A model generated the notes under the pieces. It had not been told where the DNA came from. It ran no database searches and worked only from the letters and a program-made list of their open reading frames with translations. From DATBED01 sp036276195 (GTDB lineage: Bacteria > Patescibacteriota > Saccharimonadia > Saccharimonadales > UBA4665), in the NCBI GenBank assembly GCA_036276195.1, contig DATBED010000072.1:1-58129 (forward strand): 58,129 nucleotides of DNA, read 5' to 3'. Position 1 is the first letter of the stretch, and every line of letters starts with the position of its first letter. A program made the position numbers and the translations under genes. Positions 16,277 through 24,990 of the stretch are shown piece by piece.

Positions 16277-16711
16277 GTGAAACTATTCAACGATAATAGG
16301 ACTCGTCAAGCAATAGAACACACTAGTCACTGCCTCATTGGCTGCGGCATAGGTGAGATACTGGGCATGCTGATTGCATCTGGTTTGGGTTGGCACAGGA
16401 TCGGACGAGTATCTTTGGCTATAGTTCTGGCTTTCCTATTTGGCTACGGCCTGACTTATCGAGGAGTGCGTAAAGAAGTAGCAACCCCTAAAGAGGCGAT
16501 AAAAATTACTGCTGCAACCGATACGATATCAATAGTGTCAATGGAAGTCATCGACAATATAATTGAGTTCATCATTCCAAACGCTCTAGTTGTTACGGCA
16601 ACGTCATTCAGATTCTGGTGGGGCTTAGCTTTGGCACTCTCAGTAGCCTTTGTTGTGACGGTTCCCGTAAATCGCTACATGATGGCCAGGCAACCAAACC
16701 ATAGCCATTAA
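16277..16711 (+). CDS. DUF4396 family membrane protein
   Basis: About 144 aa from GTG at 16277 (another GTG at 16253 would add 8 residues). It matches DUF4396: SHCLIGCGIGEILGM near the N-terminus (the His-Cys and Gly-Cys pairs are typical), LAIVLAFLFGYGLTYRG, TDTISIVSMEVIDN, and a final VPVNRYMMARQPNHSH. There are four predicted helices. The family occurs widely with an unknown role; the conserved H-C, G-C and terminal His residues suggest metal handling, which is not proven. It lies tail to tail with the phosphate transporter. Confidence 0.8.
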   Translation: MKLFNDNRTRQAIEHTSHCLIGCGIGEILGMLIASGLGWHRIGRVSLAIVLAFLFGYGLTYRGVRKEVATPKEAIKITAATDTISIVSMEVIDNIIEFIIPNALVVTATSFRFWWGLALALSVAFVVTVPVNRYMMARQPNHSH

Positions 16712-16797
16712 TTCTTGTTAAACCTTCCTGGATTTTCTGTCAAAAATACTGCGTTGGCTGAGCACACCAGTCAGGAACTTTTTGATGCGTTACGACT

Positions 16798-17922
16798 TTA
16801 CTTTATATTAGTTTTTAAAGCTTGCTGGATGAAGTTTAAGCGAGCGCGTAGTTGGGCTGTGGTTTCCCAGGTCCAGTGTCGAGTGACCAGAATGATAGCC
16901 GCCACAAATGTCGCTAATGTTATTGCTAAGCTACTGCCGGCTGGTAAATGGGTTATAGCTTCCATGCCAGCGCCTACTGCCGCGGCGCACGGCATAGTGA
17001 GCGCCCAAGCTATTAGGATGTCCCTTGATGTCTTCCAGCGTACTTTTGCTAAACCGCTGGCGACACCGGCACCCATTATAGAACCGCTAACGGTATGGGT
17101 TGTCGATATCGGAAAACCAAAATGAGCAGTGAGTCCCAGTATGCTGGCAGTCGCCGTTTCGGCGGCAAAGCCTTCTGAGGGGTTGAGCTTCACTAATTTA
17201 TTACCTAGAGTGTTAATAATTCGCCATCCACCAATATAGGTGCCAAGCGCCATAGCGCTGGCTGATGAACTTATGACCCATAGCGGCACATGGAAACTTT
17301 TCTCTGGATGACCGGCCAGTAAGGCTAACGCGATGATTCCCATGGTCTTCTGCGCGTCATTCGTTCCGTGCGTGAAAGCTACGAAGCCACCCGAGATTAA
17401 TTGCATTCGACGGAAAATAGGTTCTACGATATCGGATGATCGATTACGAATTATCCCTCGAATGATTAACATGACTATTCCAGCACTGGCAAAACCTAAG
17501 ACGGGAGCGGCAAGCGACGGCAAAACTACACTATGTGTTAAGCCATGCCATTTAACGACTTTCCATCCAGAAGCAACTGCTGCCGACCCGACCACGCCGC
17601 CGATTAGGGCGTGGGACGAACTGGTAGGTAGCCCACATCGCCAGGTAATCAAGTTCCAGAGTGTGGCGGCAAGTATACCCGCAAGGACAACGTGTAGGGT
17701 AATCGCTCCTGGAGCGACAATCCCTTTGGCGACCGTTGCTGCTACTTTCAGCGAAACGAACGCGCCCGCGAAGTTTAGGACGGATGCCCCGAATACCGCT
17801 AATTTAGGCGAGACTGCTCTTGTAGAGACGCTGGTTGCTATGGCGTTAGCGGTGTCGTGGAATCCATTAGTGAAGTCAAAAGCCAGCGCAACTACCACGA
17901 CTGAAATCAGCAATACATCCAT
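16798..17922 (-). CDS. PiT-family inorganic phosphate transporter
   Basis: 374 aa with about ten membrane helices and two inverted PiT signatures: DFTNGFHDTANAIATSVSTR near the N-terminus and FAHGTNDAQKTMGI-like FTHGTNDAQKTMGI in the second half (the central GxNDxxK motif). It takes up phosphate by proton or sodium symport in the cytoplasmic membrane. Family members are usually 330-500 aa, so this is complete. A TATAAA/ATAAAT box lies just upstream of the ATG. There is no phoU partner gene (DUF47) next to it. Confidence 0.93.
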   Translation of the reverse strand: MDVLLISVVVVALAFDFTNGFHDTANAIATSVSTRAVSPKLAVFGASVLNFAGAFVSLKVAATVAKGIVAPGAITLHVVLAGILAATLWNLITWRCGLPTSSSHALIGGVVGSAAVASGWKVVKWHGLTHSVVLPSLAAPVLGFASAGIVMLIIRGIIRNRSSDIVEPIFRRMQLISGGFVAFTHGTNDAQKTMGIIALALLAGHPEKSFHVPLWVISSSASAMALGTYIGGWRIINTLGNKLVKLNPSEGFAAETATASILGLTAHFGFPISTTHTVSGSIMGAGVASGLAKVRWKTSRDILIAWALTMPCAAAVGAGMEAITHLPAGSSLAITLATFVAAIILVTRHWTWETTAQLRARLNFIQQALKTNIK

Positions 17923-18131
17923 CTATCTTTATTTATATCATGCCTAAGAGGTTTGTGTTATTTAAATCCAAACTAAAATTACAACAGATGCAAAGCTAGC
18001 CGGACGGGTATAAATTCGTACCATATAGAAAACCCCGCAGCGCCTAGACCTGTATGCACTGTTAGATACTACACTGAAATTTATGACCAAACGCTCTATA
18101 GTTTTACACTGTTAAACGAGGGAGGATTAGC

Positions 18132-18635
18132 ATGGCAACAACTAAGCAGCAATCGGCAGCTCGCCAAAATATAAAGAAGGCTCAGGCCAAATGGAAGTCC
18201 ATGTCGTCCAGGCAACACTCTTTAGCGCAGCCCGAGGGCCGTAAACGTGCTAAGCCCGGAACTAAAGGCACTGGCGATTACTTCCGTATTGTTGTCCGTC
18301 CGAAAGAACAATTTACGAGCTTCCGCAACCATGACGTAGGTAAGCCGGGCGGCCTGCAGCGGGTGGCCGGGCATCGCAGTAGTGGCTCTTGGAGCACGCA
18401 AGCTTGGCTAATTAGTAAAGACAATGCCCATATTAAAAATAATCAGCTTATTGCGGACAGTAAAGATGCCAAAGATTTATTAAGTACTCTGAGCAGCAAA
18501 CCAGTTCATGAAAAGGGAGATGTATTTATTGCCAAAGATCGTCGCAACGTGCCCGAAAAAGAAAAACCCACCCCAGCTCAAAAACGTGCTCGCGCCACCA
18601 ATATCAAGAAAGCTCAAGCAGCCCGCCATGCCTAA
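18132..18635 (+). CDS. Basic protein with repeated NIKKAQA termini, unknown function
   Basis: 167 aa, very basic (Lys/Arg rich) and soluble. The same segment appears at both ends: AARQNIKKAQAKW (residues 9-21) and RATNIKKAQAARH (about 154-166). Between them lies a more ordered part: DYFRIVVRPKEQFTSFRNHDVGKPGGLQRVAGHRSSG and STQAWLISKDNAH, which might be a nucleic-acid or small beta domain. A strong GGGAGG ribosome site lies 9 nt upstream. Its last 8 bp overlap the DUF3175 gene. The duplicated ends resemble the KxxQA type segments of DNA-binding proteins, but function is unknown. Confidence 0.7.
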   Translation: MATTKQQSAARQNIKKAQAKWKSMSSRQHSLAQPEGRKRAKPGTKGTGDYFRIVVRPKEQFTSFRNHDVGKPGGLQRVAGHRSSGSWSTQAWLISKDNAHIKNNQLIADSKDAKDLLSTLSSKPVHEKGDVFIAKDRRNVPEKEKPTPAQKRARATNIKKAQAARHA

Positions 18636-18843
18636 GCGGTGGTCAGGCAAAGTTACGAAGAAAAGTGACAGCCTTGATCTTGAGCCCGGCGTCTTTACCT
18701 GGAGCGATCCACACAAGATTGCCTTGTCATTAAAAAAATCAGCTGAAATGAGTAAGCGGAACAAGGCTTCTGCGAGGCAATCTGCCATGTCAATGTTGAA
18801 CTTTTACATTAATCGAGCCGACACACAATGCAAGATCTGGTAA
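18628..18843 (+). CDS. DUF3175-like small protein
   Basis: 71 aa from ATG at 18628, overlapping the preceding stop by 8 bp. It matches DUF3175: KRWSGKVTKKSDSLDLEPGV, FTWSDPHKIALSLKKSAE and SAMSMLNFYINRA. Family proteins generally continue with a further helical tail of about 20-25 residues after NRAG; here the frame closes after NRADTQCKIW, so the C-terminus is short. The 260 bp that follow contain no clear gene, and a frameshift could not be shown. DUF3175 function is unknown, although it often sits with stress genes. Confidence 0.75.
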   Translation: MPKRWSGKVTKKSDSLDLEPGVFTWSDPHKIALSLKKSAEMSKRNKASARQSAMSMLNFYINRADTQCKIW

Positions 18844-19103
18844 ATCAGCCGAAATCGATTCTGGGGTAGACTCGGACGAGCTTTACCAAGAAGGCCGCGT
18901 AGGGGAACGAATGCTGACGATGAATCAATCGGCCCAGATGAGGAGCCGCAACCCTTGGAACCAGAAGACTAACTAAGATTTGTTTAATGTTCGAATTAAT
19001 GCTGGCTTCTGGCTGGGCATTATGTTCCGTGTTAAACAGCTGTTGGTTAGTTCGCCGGATGCTGCGCTTGCTTACGCTTCCTCTTGAGCTGACCCGAATA
19101 ATT

Positions 19104-22100
19104 TCAACTACGCTGACTTAATTCAATAACACTTTTCGGCAACCCCATGCTCTTGGCTACGTCTAGGGCACGTGATAATTGGTGCCCAGACTTCAAGGCG
19201 TGGGCAAAATGAACACCATTATCGTCCACAGTAAATTCAAAATGGTGTGGAGCCGCAGCCTGTCCGATGCGCTCAACTAGGTCGTGATTATGGGTTGCTA
19301 GCTGTACAAAGTGAGGCGTCTGGAGTAGGTGTTGCATGACCGCATAGGTTAAAGCTGCCTGATATCTGCCAGATGTAGTCGAGAAAGCCTCGTCAACAGC
19401 AACAAAAGATGCCTTGCTCGTCGCAGTTCTATCCAATATCTGTTGCCAGTAGGCTAGTTCTTGAGCGTAGGAGCTGAGAGTAGCGTCACGCTTCTCAGTC
19501 ACCCGATCAAGATAGGTGATATTATCCAGTACAGGCATAGTTGCCTCTGCGGCCGGCGAGTAGCCCGTCGCCAAACCAAATAATAGTGCAGCGGTATTCT
19601 TTTTAAGGTCAAAGGTTTTGCCAGAGCCGTTGGCGCCAGTCAGTAGCATGCCCCGCTCAGCAGCCGACAGAGCAAGTGGATTGTGAATTTGTCCCTCCTT
19701 TGGCTTGAACACGCTGAAAGCATCGCGGAGGCTAATGTCACCAGTTGCATTAAATTGGACCTTGGCAAGTCCCTCGGTCTGGATTATGTCGGCCAGAAGG
19801 CAGAGGGCGTCTAGGCTTTGAAGCACTTGCTCGTACTCCGTCAAATCGCGCGGATCTCGATCTAAAGTCGTGTCTGGGGAGTCGCTTTGCAATCGGTTGC
19901 TGCAACGGTCGATCTGGTGCTCAAGGTAGTTAGCAGCTTGTTTCAAGTAGATTGAGTCGGCGCCACGCATGGTATGCACCAAATTCCTTGCGGAATCCAG
20001 CTGTGCATCGGCAGCAGCCTGCAAGTTAGCGGTTGCTGCAACTGCCAACTCAGCAACTTCTTGCTCGTTAAGGTCGTCAAGGTCGGGATGATCCTCTAGC
20101 ACTAGTGCTGCCTGCGGGTTTTGTTGGATTGACATGAGTATGTTGATTGACCGCTCCAAGTTTCGGGCCGCGTTAATGGTGTCATGGATATTTGCAAAAG
20201 CATTACTTTCAAGTAATGCAGTCAGCATGGCCTGGCGTTCCAGCACTTGGGCTGCTGACTGTCGGGGTGCAAGCAGCACCATGGCTTGCAAAAGTGCCTT
20301 TTCTTGGGCTAATGAAAACGCATCCGCATTACCAATAAAGTCAAGAAAAGAGTTTGATGTCTCGGGGTCAGCGGCGCGCTCGGAACGTAAGTTGCCAAAA
20401 AGATTATAGAATTGCCGGTCGGTGCTTAATCTCTCGAACACAGCATTTTCGGTAGCTGTAGGGAAAAGCCAATCTAAAGAATCGACCTCCATGGCCAGCG
20501 CTTCTCGCTCTTGAGCGCTGAATGGTGTAGCCGCCAGATATTCGTGTTTGATAATTGCTGGGAGCGTCTCATTGCCAGCTAAGTACGCCTCAGCGGCTGC
20601 CAAAAGGTCGGGTGGAAAATTCCTGCAACGCGCTACCTCGAGCGAGAGTGAATTGTTGCGGCCGGGCTGTAGTACAAAGTGACGGGTCAGCTTACCGTTG
20701 GCCTCCAGCGTCACAGCCAGATGCACAAGGCTGGCCAGAGCGTCCGGGTACGAGGCGGCATTGTCGAGCAACAGATCGTTGTGGGTAGCAGCTAGTATTT
20801 TGCCGCCCATGTCAGCAACGCTGCGGTAGACACCTGCCTGCAGGTCAGCCTGATCTTCGGGCGAGGTGGTCGAAAACAGTTCATCACTAAAAACCAAAGC
20901 GTCGGTGCCTAGTCGGCGCATAACAACGCCTACGGTCAGCGCTTCGCGCATAAAGGCGCTCAGGTCATTGCTAGCGTTGGTGCCGCCCCGCTCTAGGTAA
21001 ACAATGGTATTACGGGGGTGAATATTGGCTGTAGCCGCTGGCGCAAATCCTAGGGCCTGCCCAGCCAGCTGTACCATGAACGCCGTACTTAGCGACGCGG
21101 ATTTGCCCGACGTATTAGGACCGGAGTATATGACAATTGGGGTATCTGATGCACTGTCAATTGGCACCTGTGACATGTCATTCCTTCTGGCATGTTTAGG
21201 TATGGTTGGATTCCAGGCAGCGCTAAAGCCAGCTGGTGCGTCGGCATCAAAACTAACCTCGGCCCATCCGTCGTCACGAATGAGCTTGGCGTACTCAAAT
21301 AGGCTGCCTAGATTGCTGCAGAAAGGCGATAGCTTGTTCCACAAAAGACCGATCATGGCACCTTCGGGGTTAATACGAGCATCCGACCAACCCTCACGTT
21401 GCCTTATATGCTGCCCCGAACCATCCAATGCTATAAGCTCATCAAATTGCTGCTTGAGTTCACGCAATTCGGCTCGTTTGTCCCGAAAGGATACAGCAGC
21501 AGCTTGGTTTACAGTAGCTGGCAATTCGTCAAGTAGTGCCTCGGCAGCCTCAAAGCCATTACGAACCAGCTCGACACCCTTATGCAACGAAGGCTCAACC
21601 TCCAGCTTCTCTACTGGTTCGTAGTTATCGTCATAGATGTCGAATGACCCTATACCCTCAATATAGGCACCGAACAATGTCGTCTCCCTTCCGAATGGGG
21701 AAACCTGATAATAGTCACTTAGATCTCGCGTGCCGCGAACAATACCATAGGCTTGATTTTTGCGGCCGATAAATTCGTCAAGTCCGGGGTGCTGGGAAAG
21801 AGCTCGTAGGACAGCCTGCCGCTCCTGCGTTTGTTCGAGGCTGACCGGCGGACAGAGCAGTAGCCGTTCCATTGCCTCGGCTTCGTCACTTTGTAGATAA
21901 TATTCGCGGGATGTGTTGTCTGTTTCAGTTGGCTGGGCAATCCTTACACGTTTATGCAACTGTCTGATACTTAGAAAATTCTGGTTAGAAATAGGCTCGC
22001 TACCAGCAGCGGGGTCAATCATGACCACCTTAGCGGCACCTTCAGCTCCAGGCGGTAACCCCATATGCTCAGAGCCAAAAACTTCCTCTGTCTGTTGCCT

Positions 22101-22169
22101 AGCATGCTCTAGCACCCGAGATTCTATCATCAAGCCTCGTCTACTTCCCGGATCGTGCTCTTGGCTCAT
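19104..22169 (-). CDS. Single-chain tandem MutS-like ATPase
   Basis: 1021 aa. Two homologous halves each have a lever/clamp-like helical region and a MutS-type ATPase core. Half 1: LEQTQERQAVLRALSQHP (about 111-128), Walker A GPNTSGKS (350-357), Walker B VFSDELFSTTSPED (about 426-439), ATHND (460-464). Half 2: VLERQAMLTALLESN (about 642-656), Walker A GANGSGKT (845-852), Walker B FVAVDEAFSTTSGR (922-935), ATHNHD (958-963). MutS ATPases work as dimers, so this looks like a covalent pseudodimer. No N-terminal mismatch-reading domain (Phe-x-Glu) or Smr domain is seen. It overlaps the upstream M23-GNAT gene by 4 bp (ATGA). Whether it acts on mismatches, branched DNA or something else is unknown. 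Confidence 0.85.
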   Translation of the reverse strand: MSQEHDPGSRRGLMIESRVLEHARQQTEEVFGSEHMGLPPGAEGAAKVVMIDPAAGSEPISNQNFLSIRQLHKRVRIAQPTETDNTSREYYLQSDEAEAMERLLLCPPVSLEQTQERQAVLRALSQHPGLDEFIGRKNQAYGIVRGTRDLSDYYQVSPFGRETTLFGAYIEGIGSFDIYDDNYEPVEKLEVEPSLHKGVELVRNGFEAAEALLDELPATVNQAAAVSFRDKRAELRELKQQFDELIALDGSGQHIRQREGWSDARINPEGAMIGLLWNKLSPFCSNLGSLFEYAKLIRDDGWAEVSFDADAPAGFSAAWNPTIPKHARRNDMSQVPIDSASDTPIVIYSGPNTSGKSASLSTAFMVQLAGQALGFAPAATANIHPRNTIVYLERGGTNASNDLSAFMREALTVGVVMRRLGTDALVFSDELFSTTSPEDQADLQAGVYRSVADMGGKILAATHNDLLLDNAASYPDALASLVHLAVTLEANGKLTRHFVLQPGRNNSLSLEVARCRNFPPDLLAAAEAYLAGNETLPAIIKHEYLAATPFSAQEREALAMEVDSLDWLFPTATENAVFERLSTDRQFYNLFGNLRSERAADPETSNSFLDFIGNADAFSLAQEKALLQAMVLLAPRQSAAQVLERQAMLTALLESNAFANIHDTINAARNLERSINILMSIQQNPQAALVLEDHPDLDDLNEQEVAELAVAATANLQAAADAQLDSARNLVHTMRGADSIYLKQAANYLEHQIDRCSNRLQSDSPDTTLDRDPRDLTEYEQVLQSLDALCLLADIIQTEGLAKVQFNATGDISLRDAFSVFKPKEGQIHNPLALSAAERGMLLTGANGSGKTFDLKKNTAALLFGLATGYSPAAEATMPVLDNITYLDRVTEKRDATLSSYAQELAYWQQILDRTATSKASFVAVDEAFSTTSGRYQAALTYAVMQHLLQTPHFVQLATHNHDLVERIGQAAAPHHFEFTVDDNGVHFAHALKSGHQLSRALDVAKSMGLPKSVIELSQRS

Positions 22170-23572
22170 GCTACCTCCAACTCGTAAAACATTAAATTGC
22201 CATCCTTGTGGCCTAACTTAAATCCGGCAGTTTCATAGATGCGCTGCGCGTCAGCTTGTTTGAGGTTGGTGTCTAGAGTAATTTTTTTGTACCCAGCTTC
22301 TTTGACTTCCGCAACAGCAGTTTGGAGCAACAATTTACCAAAACCCTGGCCTCTAAATTCTGGCCGGACGTACATACGCTTCAAAATAACTTCCCCCGTG
22401 TTGCCGCTGTCCTTAAGTGCGACCGAGCCGAAAACTTCATCGTCGTTAACTATAACCCATGTGTTGCGGAAGTGAGCTTCTGGTTGAGCGAGGTCTTGGT
22501 CTAGTGTTGGATTTGGCGGGAAACCAAACTCTGCATGACTATCATTTACTAGGCTAGCGAACCTCTGCTGATACTTTGGGGCGTAAGGCAATAAGTGTGG
22601 CTTATCGGCCGGCTCAAAAACTACAGCAGGTCCCCATTCTTTCTCTGTCTCGTATGTCGGTGCAAATCCTGAGCGTGTAAGCACATCAGCACTTTTTTGA
22701 TTGTCTTTATGAACGACCGCGAATACACGGGGGTAGAGTGGATTCACATGGGCGGCCAGTGCTTGTACGGCTAGGGTAGCATGGCCGTTGCCTACCGCAC
22801 TAGCCCTCAACCAATAACCTATTTCAACCTCGGCATCCTTACCTTCATCGACCTTGGCTTTTATCATGCCAACGAAGTGCTCTCCGTCCCAGATACCCAT
22901 TCGCAAGCTGTTGCCAGCTTCTAAGCGAGCCTGCCTGACGTCATCTATTCTTGTGTACTTTGGCGATACAGTATTTTCATAATTGTCTACATGTTCAGGG
23001 TTTTCCCAAACAGCTTCATAATATGCTTCGTCATCTGATGGCAAAGCTAGCTGGCGAAGGATTAAGCCCTCCCGTACTGTAGGTATAATCACCATTTCCT
23101 TTTTAAGTACGAGTTCAGCGGCGGCTTCACCAAGTTTAATCTTCAGCGTTTCAAAGCCGGTCACGCTGACATCCTTCCTAATAACATCCCAGTGTAGGTG
23201 CGGATCAGTCATCCAGCCAGATAAACCAGTTCGGGCTACTACTTGGCCTTGCTCAATTCGGTCGCCTTCTTTTACCACCGCAGAGCCTGCTTCAAGGTGA
23301 ACGAGGTTAGAGATTTCGCTCTCGGCATGCCCTATTTGTACATAGTTTGCTTTGTGAGCATATTCGCTGGATGAACCGTACTCTTGCTGCTCGTCCATGA
23401 CCGCTACAACTGTGCCGTCTAGGGGGGCTAGTACTGTCGTGCCAACTGGAGTGCCAAAATCAATTGCTCCTTCGTAAACACCTACATGAGCCGGGCTGTT
23501 AAAGACGACAGTCTCTACGGCTTTAATGGCAATGGGCAGTTCATACTGATTGGCCGTAGGTGCCTTTGTCAT
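22166..23572 (-). CDS. M23 peptidase-like / double GNAT acetyltransferase fusion
   Basis: 468 aa in three parts. Residues 1-135: LytM/M23-like fold with GAIDFGTPVGTTVLAP, LVHLEAGS and DPHLHWDV. The usual H-x-G-x-D has Glu34 where the first zinc His should be; D38, H92, H125 and H127 remain. No signal peptide is visible, so this domain is cytoplasmic. Residues about 160-310: GNAT 1 (IGYWLRASAVGNGHA, weak acetyl-CoA loop). Residues about 325-468: GNAT 2 with motif A RMYVRPEFRGQGFGK. GNAT domains transfer acetyl groups to amines. It is translationally coupled to the tandem MutS gene. A cytoplasmic M23-GNAT arrangement is unusual; the substrate is unknown. Confidence 0.85.
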   Translation of the reverse strand: MTKAPTANQYELPIAIKAVETVVFNSPAHVGVYEGAIDFGTPVGTTVLAPLDGTVVAVMDEQQEYGSSSEYAHKANYVQIGHAESEISNLVHLEAGSAVVKEGDRIEQGQVVARTGLSGWMTDPHLHWDVIRKDVSVTGFETLKIKLGEAAAELVLKKEMVIIPTVREGLILRQLALPSDDEAYYEAVWENPEHVDNYENTVSPKYTRIDDVRQARLEAGNSLRMGIWDGEHFVGMIKAKVDEGKDAEVEIGYWLRASAVGNGHATLAVQALAAHVNPLYPRVFAVVHKDNQKSADVLTRSGFAPTYETEKEWGPAVVFEPADKPHLLPYAPKYQQRFASLVNDSHAEFGFPPNPTLDQDLAQPEAHFRNTWVIVNDDEVFGSVALKDSGNTGEVILKRMYVRPEFRGQGFGKLLLQTAVAEVKEAGYKKITLDTNLKQADAQRIYETAGFKLGHKDGNLMFYELEVA

Positions 23573-23788
23573 AAGATATAAAATACCACATTAAGTGAAA
23601 TTTGGCAAGGTGCGGATCATGGCGCCAGAATGACCAAAACTAATGTCACAGAACCCGGTCAGTAAGTTCGGCGTCCAGTCGCTCTAGGGACCACGGACAC
23701 CGAACCTAACCCGAACAGATACAAGAAGATGATTTTAATATAAATAGGTTGGTCAGGGAACCCGGTCTTCACCCCTGTTGTACAGTCG

Positions 23789-23863
23789 TGGCTGGGGCGG
23801 AGGGATTCGAACCCCCGAATGCCAGTACCAAAAACTGGTGCCTTACCACTTGGCCACGCCCCA
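23789..23863 (-). tRNA. tRNA-Gln (anticodon UUG)
   Basis: Cloverleaf on the minus strand: acceptor TGGGGCG/CGCCCCA, D arm GCC...GGC, anticodon stem CCAGT/ACTGG with loop TTTTGGT (anticodon TTG, reads CAA), T-loop TTCGAAT, and G73-CCA encoded at the 3' end. One G-U pair occurs in the T stem. The flanks (23573-23788 and 23864-24054) hold no gene. Confidence 0.95.
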
Positions 23864-24054
23864 CTGCCCTGGCTATTTTGGCAGATTATCTAAAATTTCT
23901 CTACCTTTCATTAGAAAGTGTCTGCTGTGGCGCTCTGTATATTATTATTTTTTATATTAATATACGGAGCGTTTCAGGCCGTTGACAGAGTTTCCGCAGA
24001 TTAGACTTACCGCTGTTTTTCTGATAAAGTAAGCCTAATAACCTCGCGTTAATT

Positions 24055-24981
24055 ATGCCCAGAAAAACGTCTAATCCAGCTGACTATATAGTGCCTTTGA
24101 ATATTAATGGCCTCGAGGGGCGAATGCTGCATGTGGCTGCCTCGGCTGGGCATGAGCGCCACATCTTATTTATTTACGGGCACCATGCCCTGCTGGAGCG
24201 TTGGTGGACTTTTATAGAGAACCTCAATAATTACGGCGATGTGACCATGCCCGATTTGCCCGGCTTTGGTGGCATGGATAGCTTTAGCAAGATCGGTAAA
24301 AAACCGACTATCGACAACTTTGCCGATTATTTGGCCGCTTTTATACACTTGCGTTTTAAGCGTAAGCGCATCACCATCGTGGCAGTTTCTTTTGGTTTTG
24401 TTATTGCCACGCGCATGCTGCAGCGCTACCCGGAGCTAGTCAAGAAGGTCGACTTAGTGGTCAGCATTGTTGGCTTCATGCACCGCGACGACTTCGTTTA
24501 TGCGCCGGGTCGAAGGCGCTTATACTCAAGGGCGACGCGGTTGTTCGCCACGAGACCGATTTCGGGCTTTGAAAAATACTTCTTGCTTAATCGGCCAATC
24601 CTAAAATATCTGTATGCCAAGCTACCCAACTCCAAGCGGCGCATGATAGAAGTCGGACCGGAAGAATTCGAAGCCACCATCGACTTTGAAGTAAAGCTGT
24701 GGCAGGCCAACGATGTGCGGACGCACTGGCTGACTACCAGCGAGTTCCTAAAAGTCGATAACTGTGACCGGCGGGTTGACCTGCCGGTGATGCACGTCGT
24801 GACAAAGCAAGACCATTACTTCGACAACGACATCGTTAAGCAGCACATGCTGGTGGTTTTCACTGGTTATAGGCAATTTATGGCCAACAGCAAGGCCCAT
24901 ACACCCAGCGTGCTGGCCGATAAGAAAGCGGCCGGCGTACTGCTGCCACCGGGTCTAAGGCGCCGCTTAGCCAAATCCTGA
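24055..24981 (+). CDS. Alpha/beta hydrolase-fold protein
   Basis: 308 aa. Features of the fold: LFIYGHHALLERW (HG-like loop after strand 3), MPDLPGFGGMD, a nucleophile elbow VAVSFGF (Ser in A-V-S-F-G), an acid in VVTKQDHYFD and a candidate His in SKAHTPSV. A cap region (about 140-230) contains many basic residues, and the C-terminus is Arg/Lys rich. The neighbouring glycosyltransferases suggest action on a lipid or glycolipid. The elbow has Ala in place of the first Gly, which is common in the fold. It starts the plus-strand operon ending at 28398. Confidence 0.8.
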   Translation: MPRKTSNPADYIVPLNINGLEGRMLHVAASAGHERHILFIYGHHALLERWWTFIENLNNYGDVTMPDLPGFGGMDSFSKIGKKPTIDNFADYLAAFIHLRFKRKRITIVAVSFGFVIATRMLQRYPELVKKVDLVVSIVGFMHRDDFVYAPGRRRLYSRATRLFATRPISGFEKYFLLNRPILKYLYAKLPNSKRRMIEVGPEEFEATIDFEVKLWQANDVRTHWLTTSEFLKVDNCDRRVDLPVMHVVTKQDHYFDNDIVKQHMLVVFTGYRQFMANSKAHTPSVLADKKAAGVLLPPGLRRRLAKS

Positions 24982-24990
24982 TATACTATT

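Noticed and set aside
18844..19103. Frameshifted continuation of the DUF3175 protein
   Set aside because: None of the three frames continues the expected family C-terminus, so a frameshift could not be supported.
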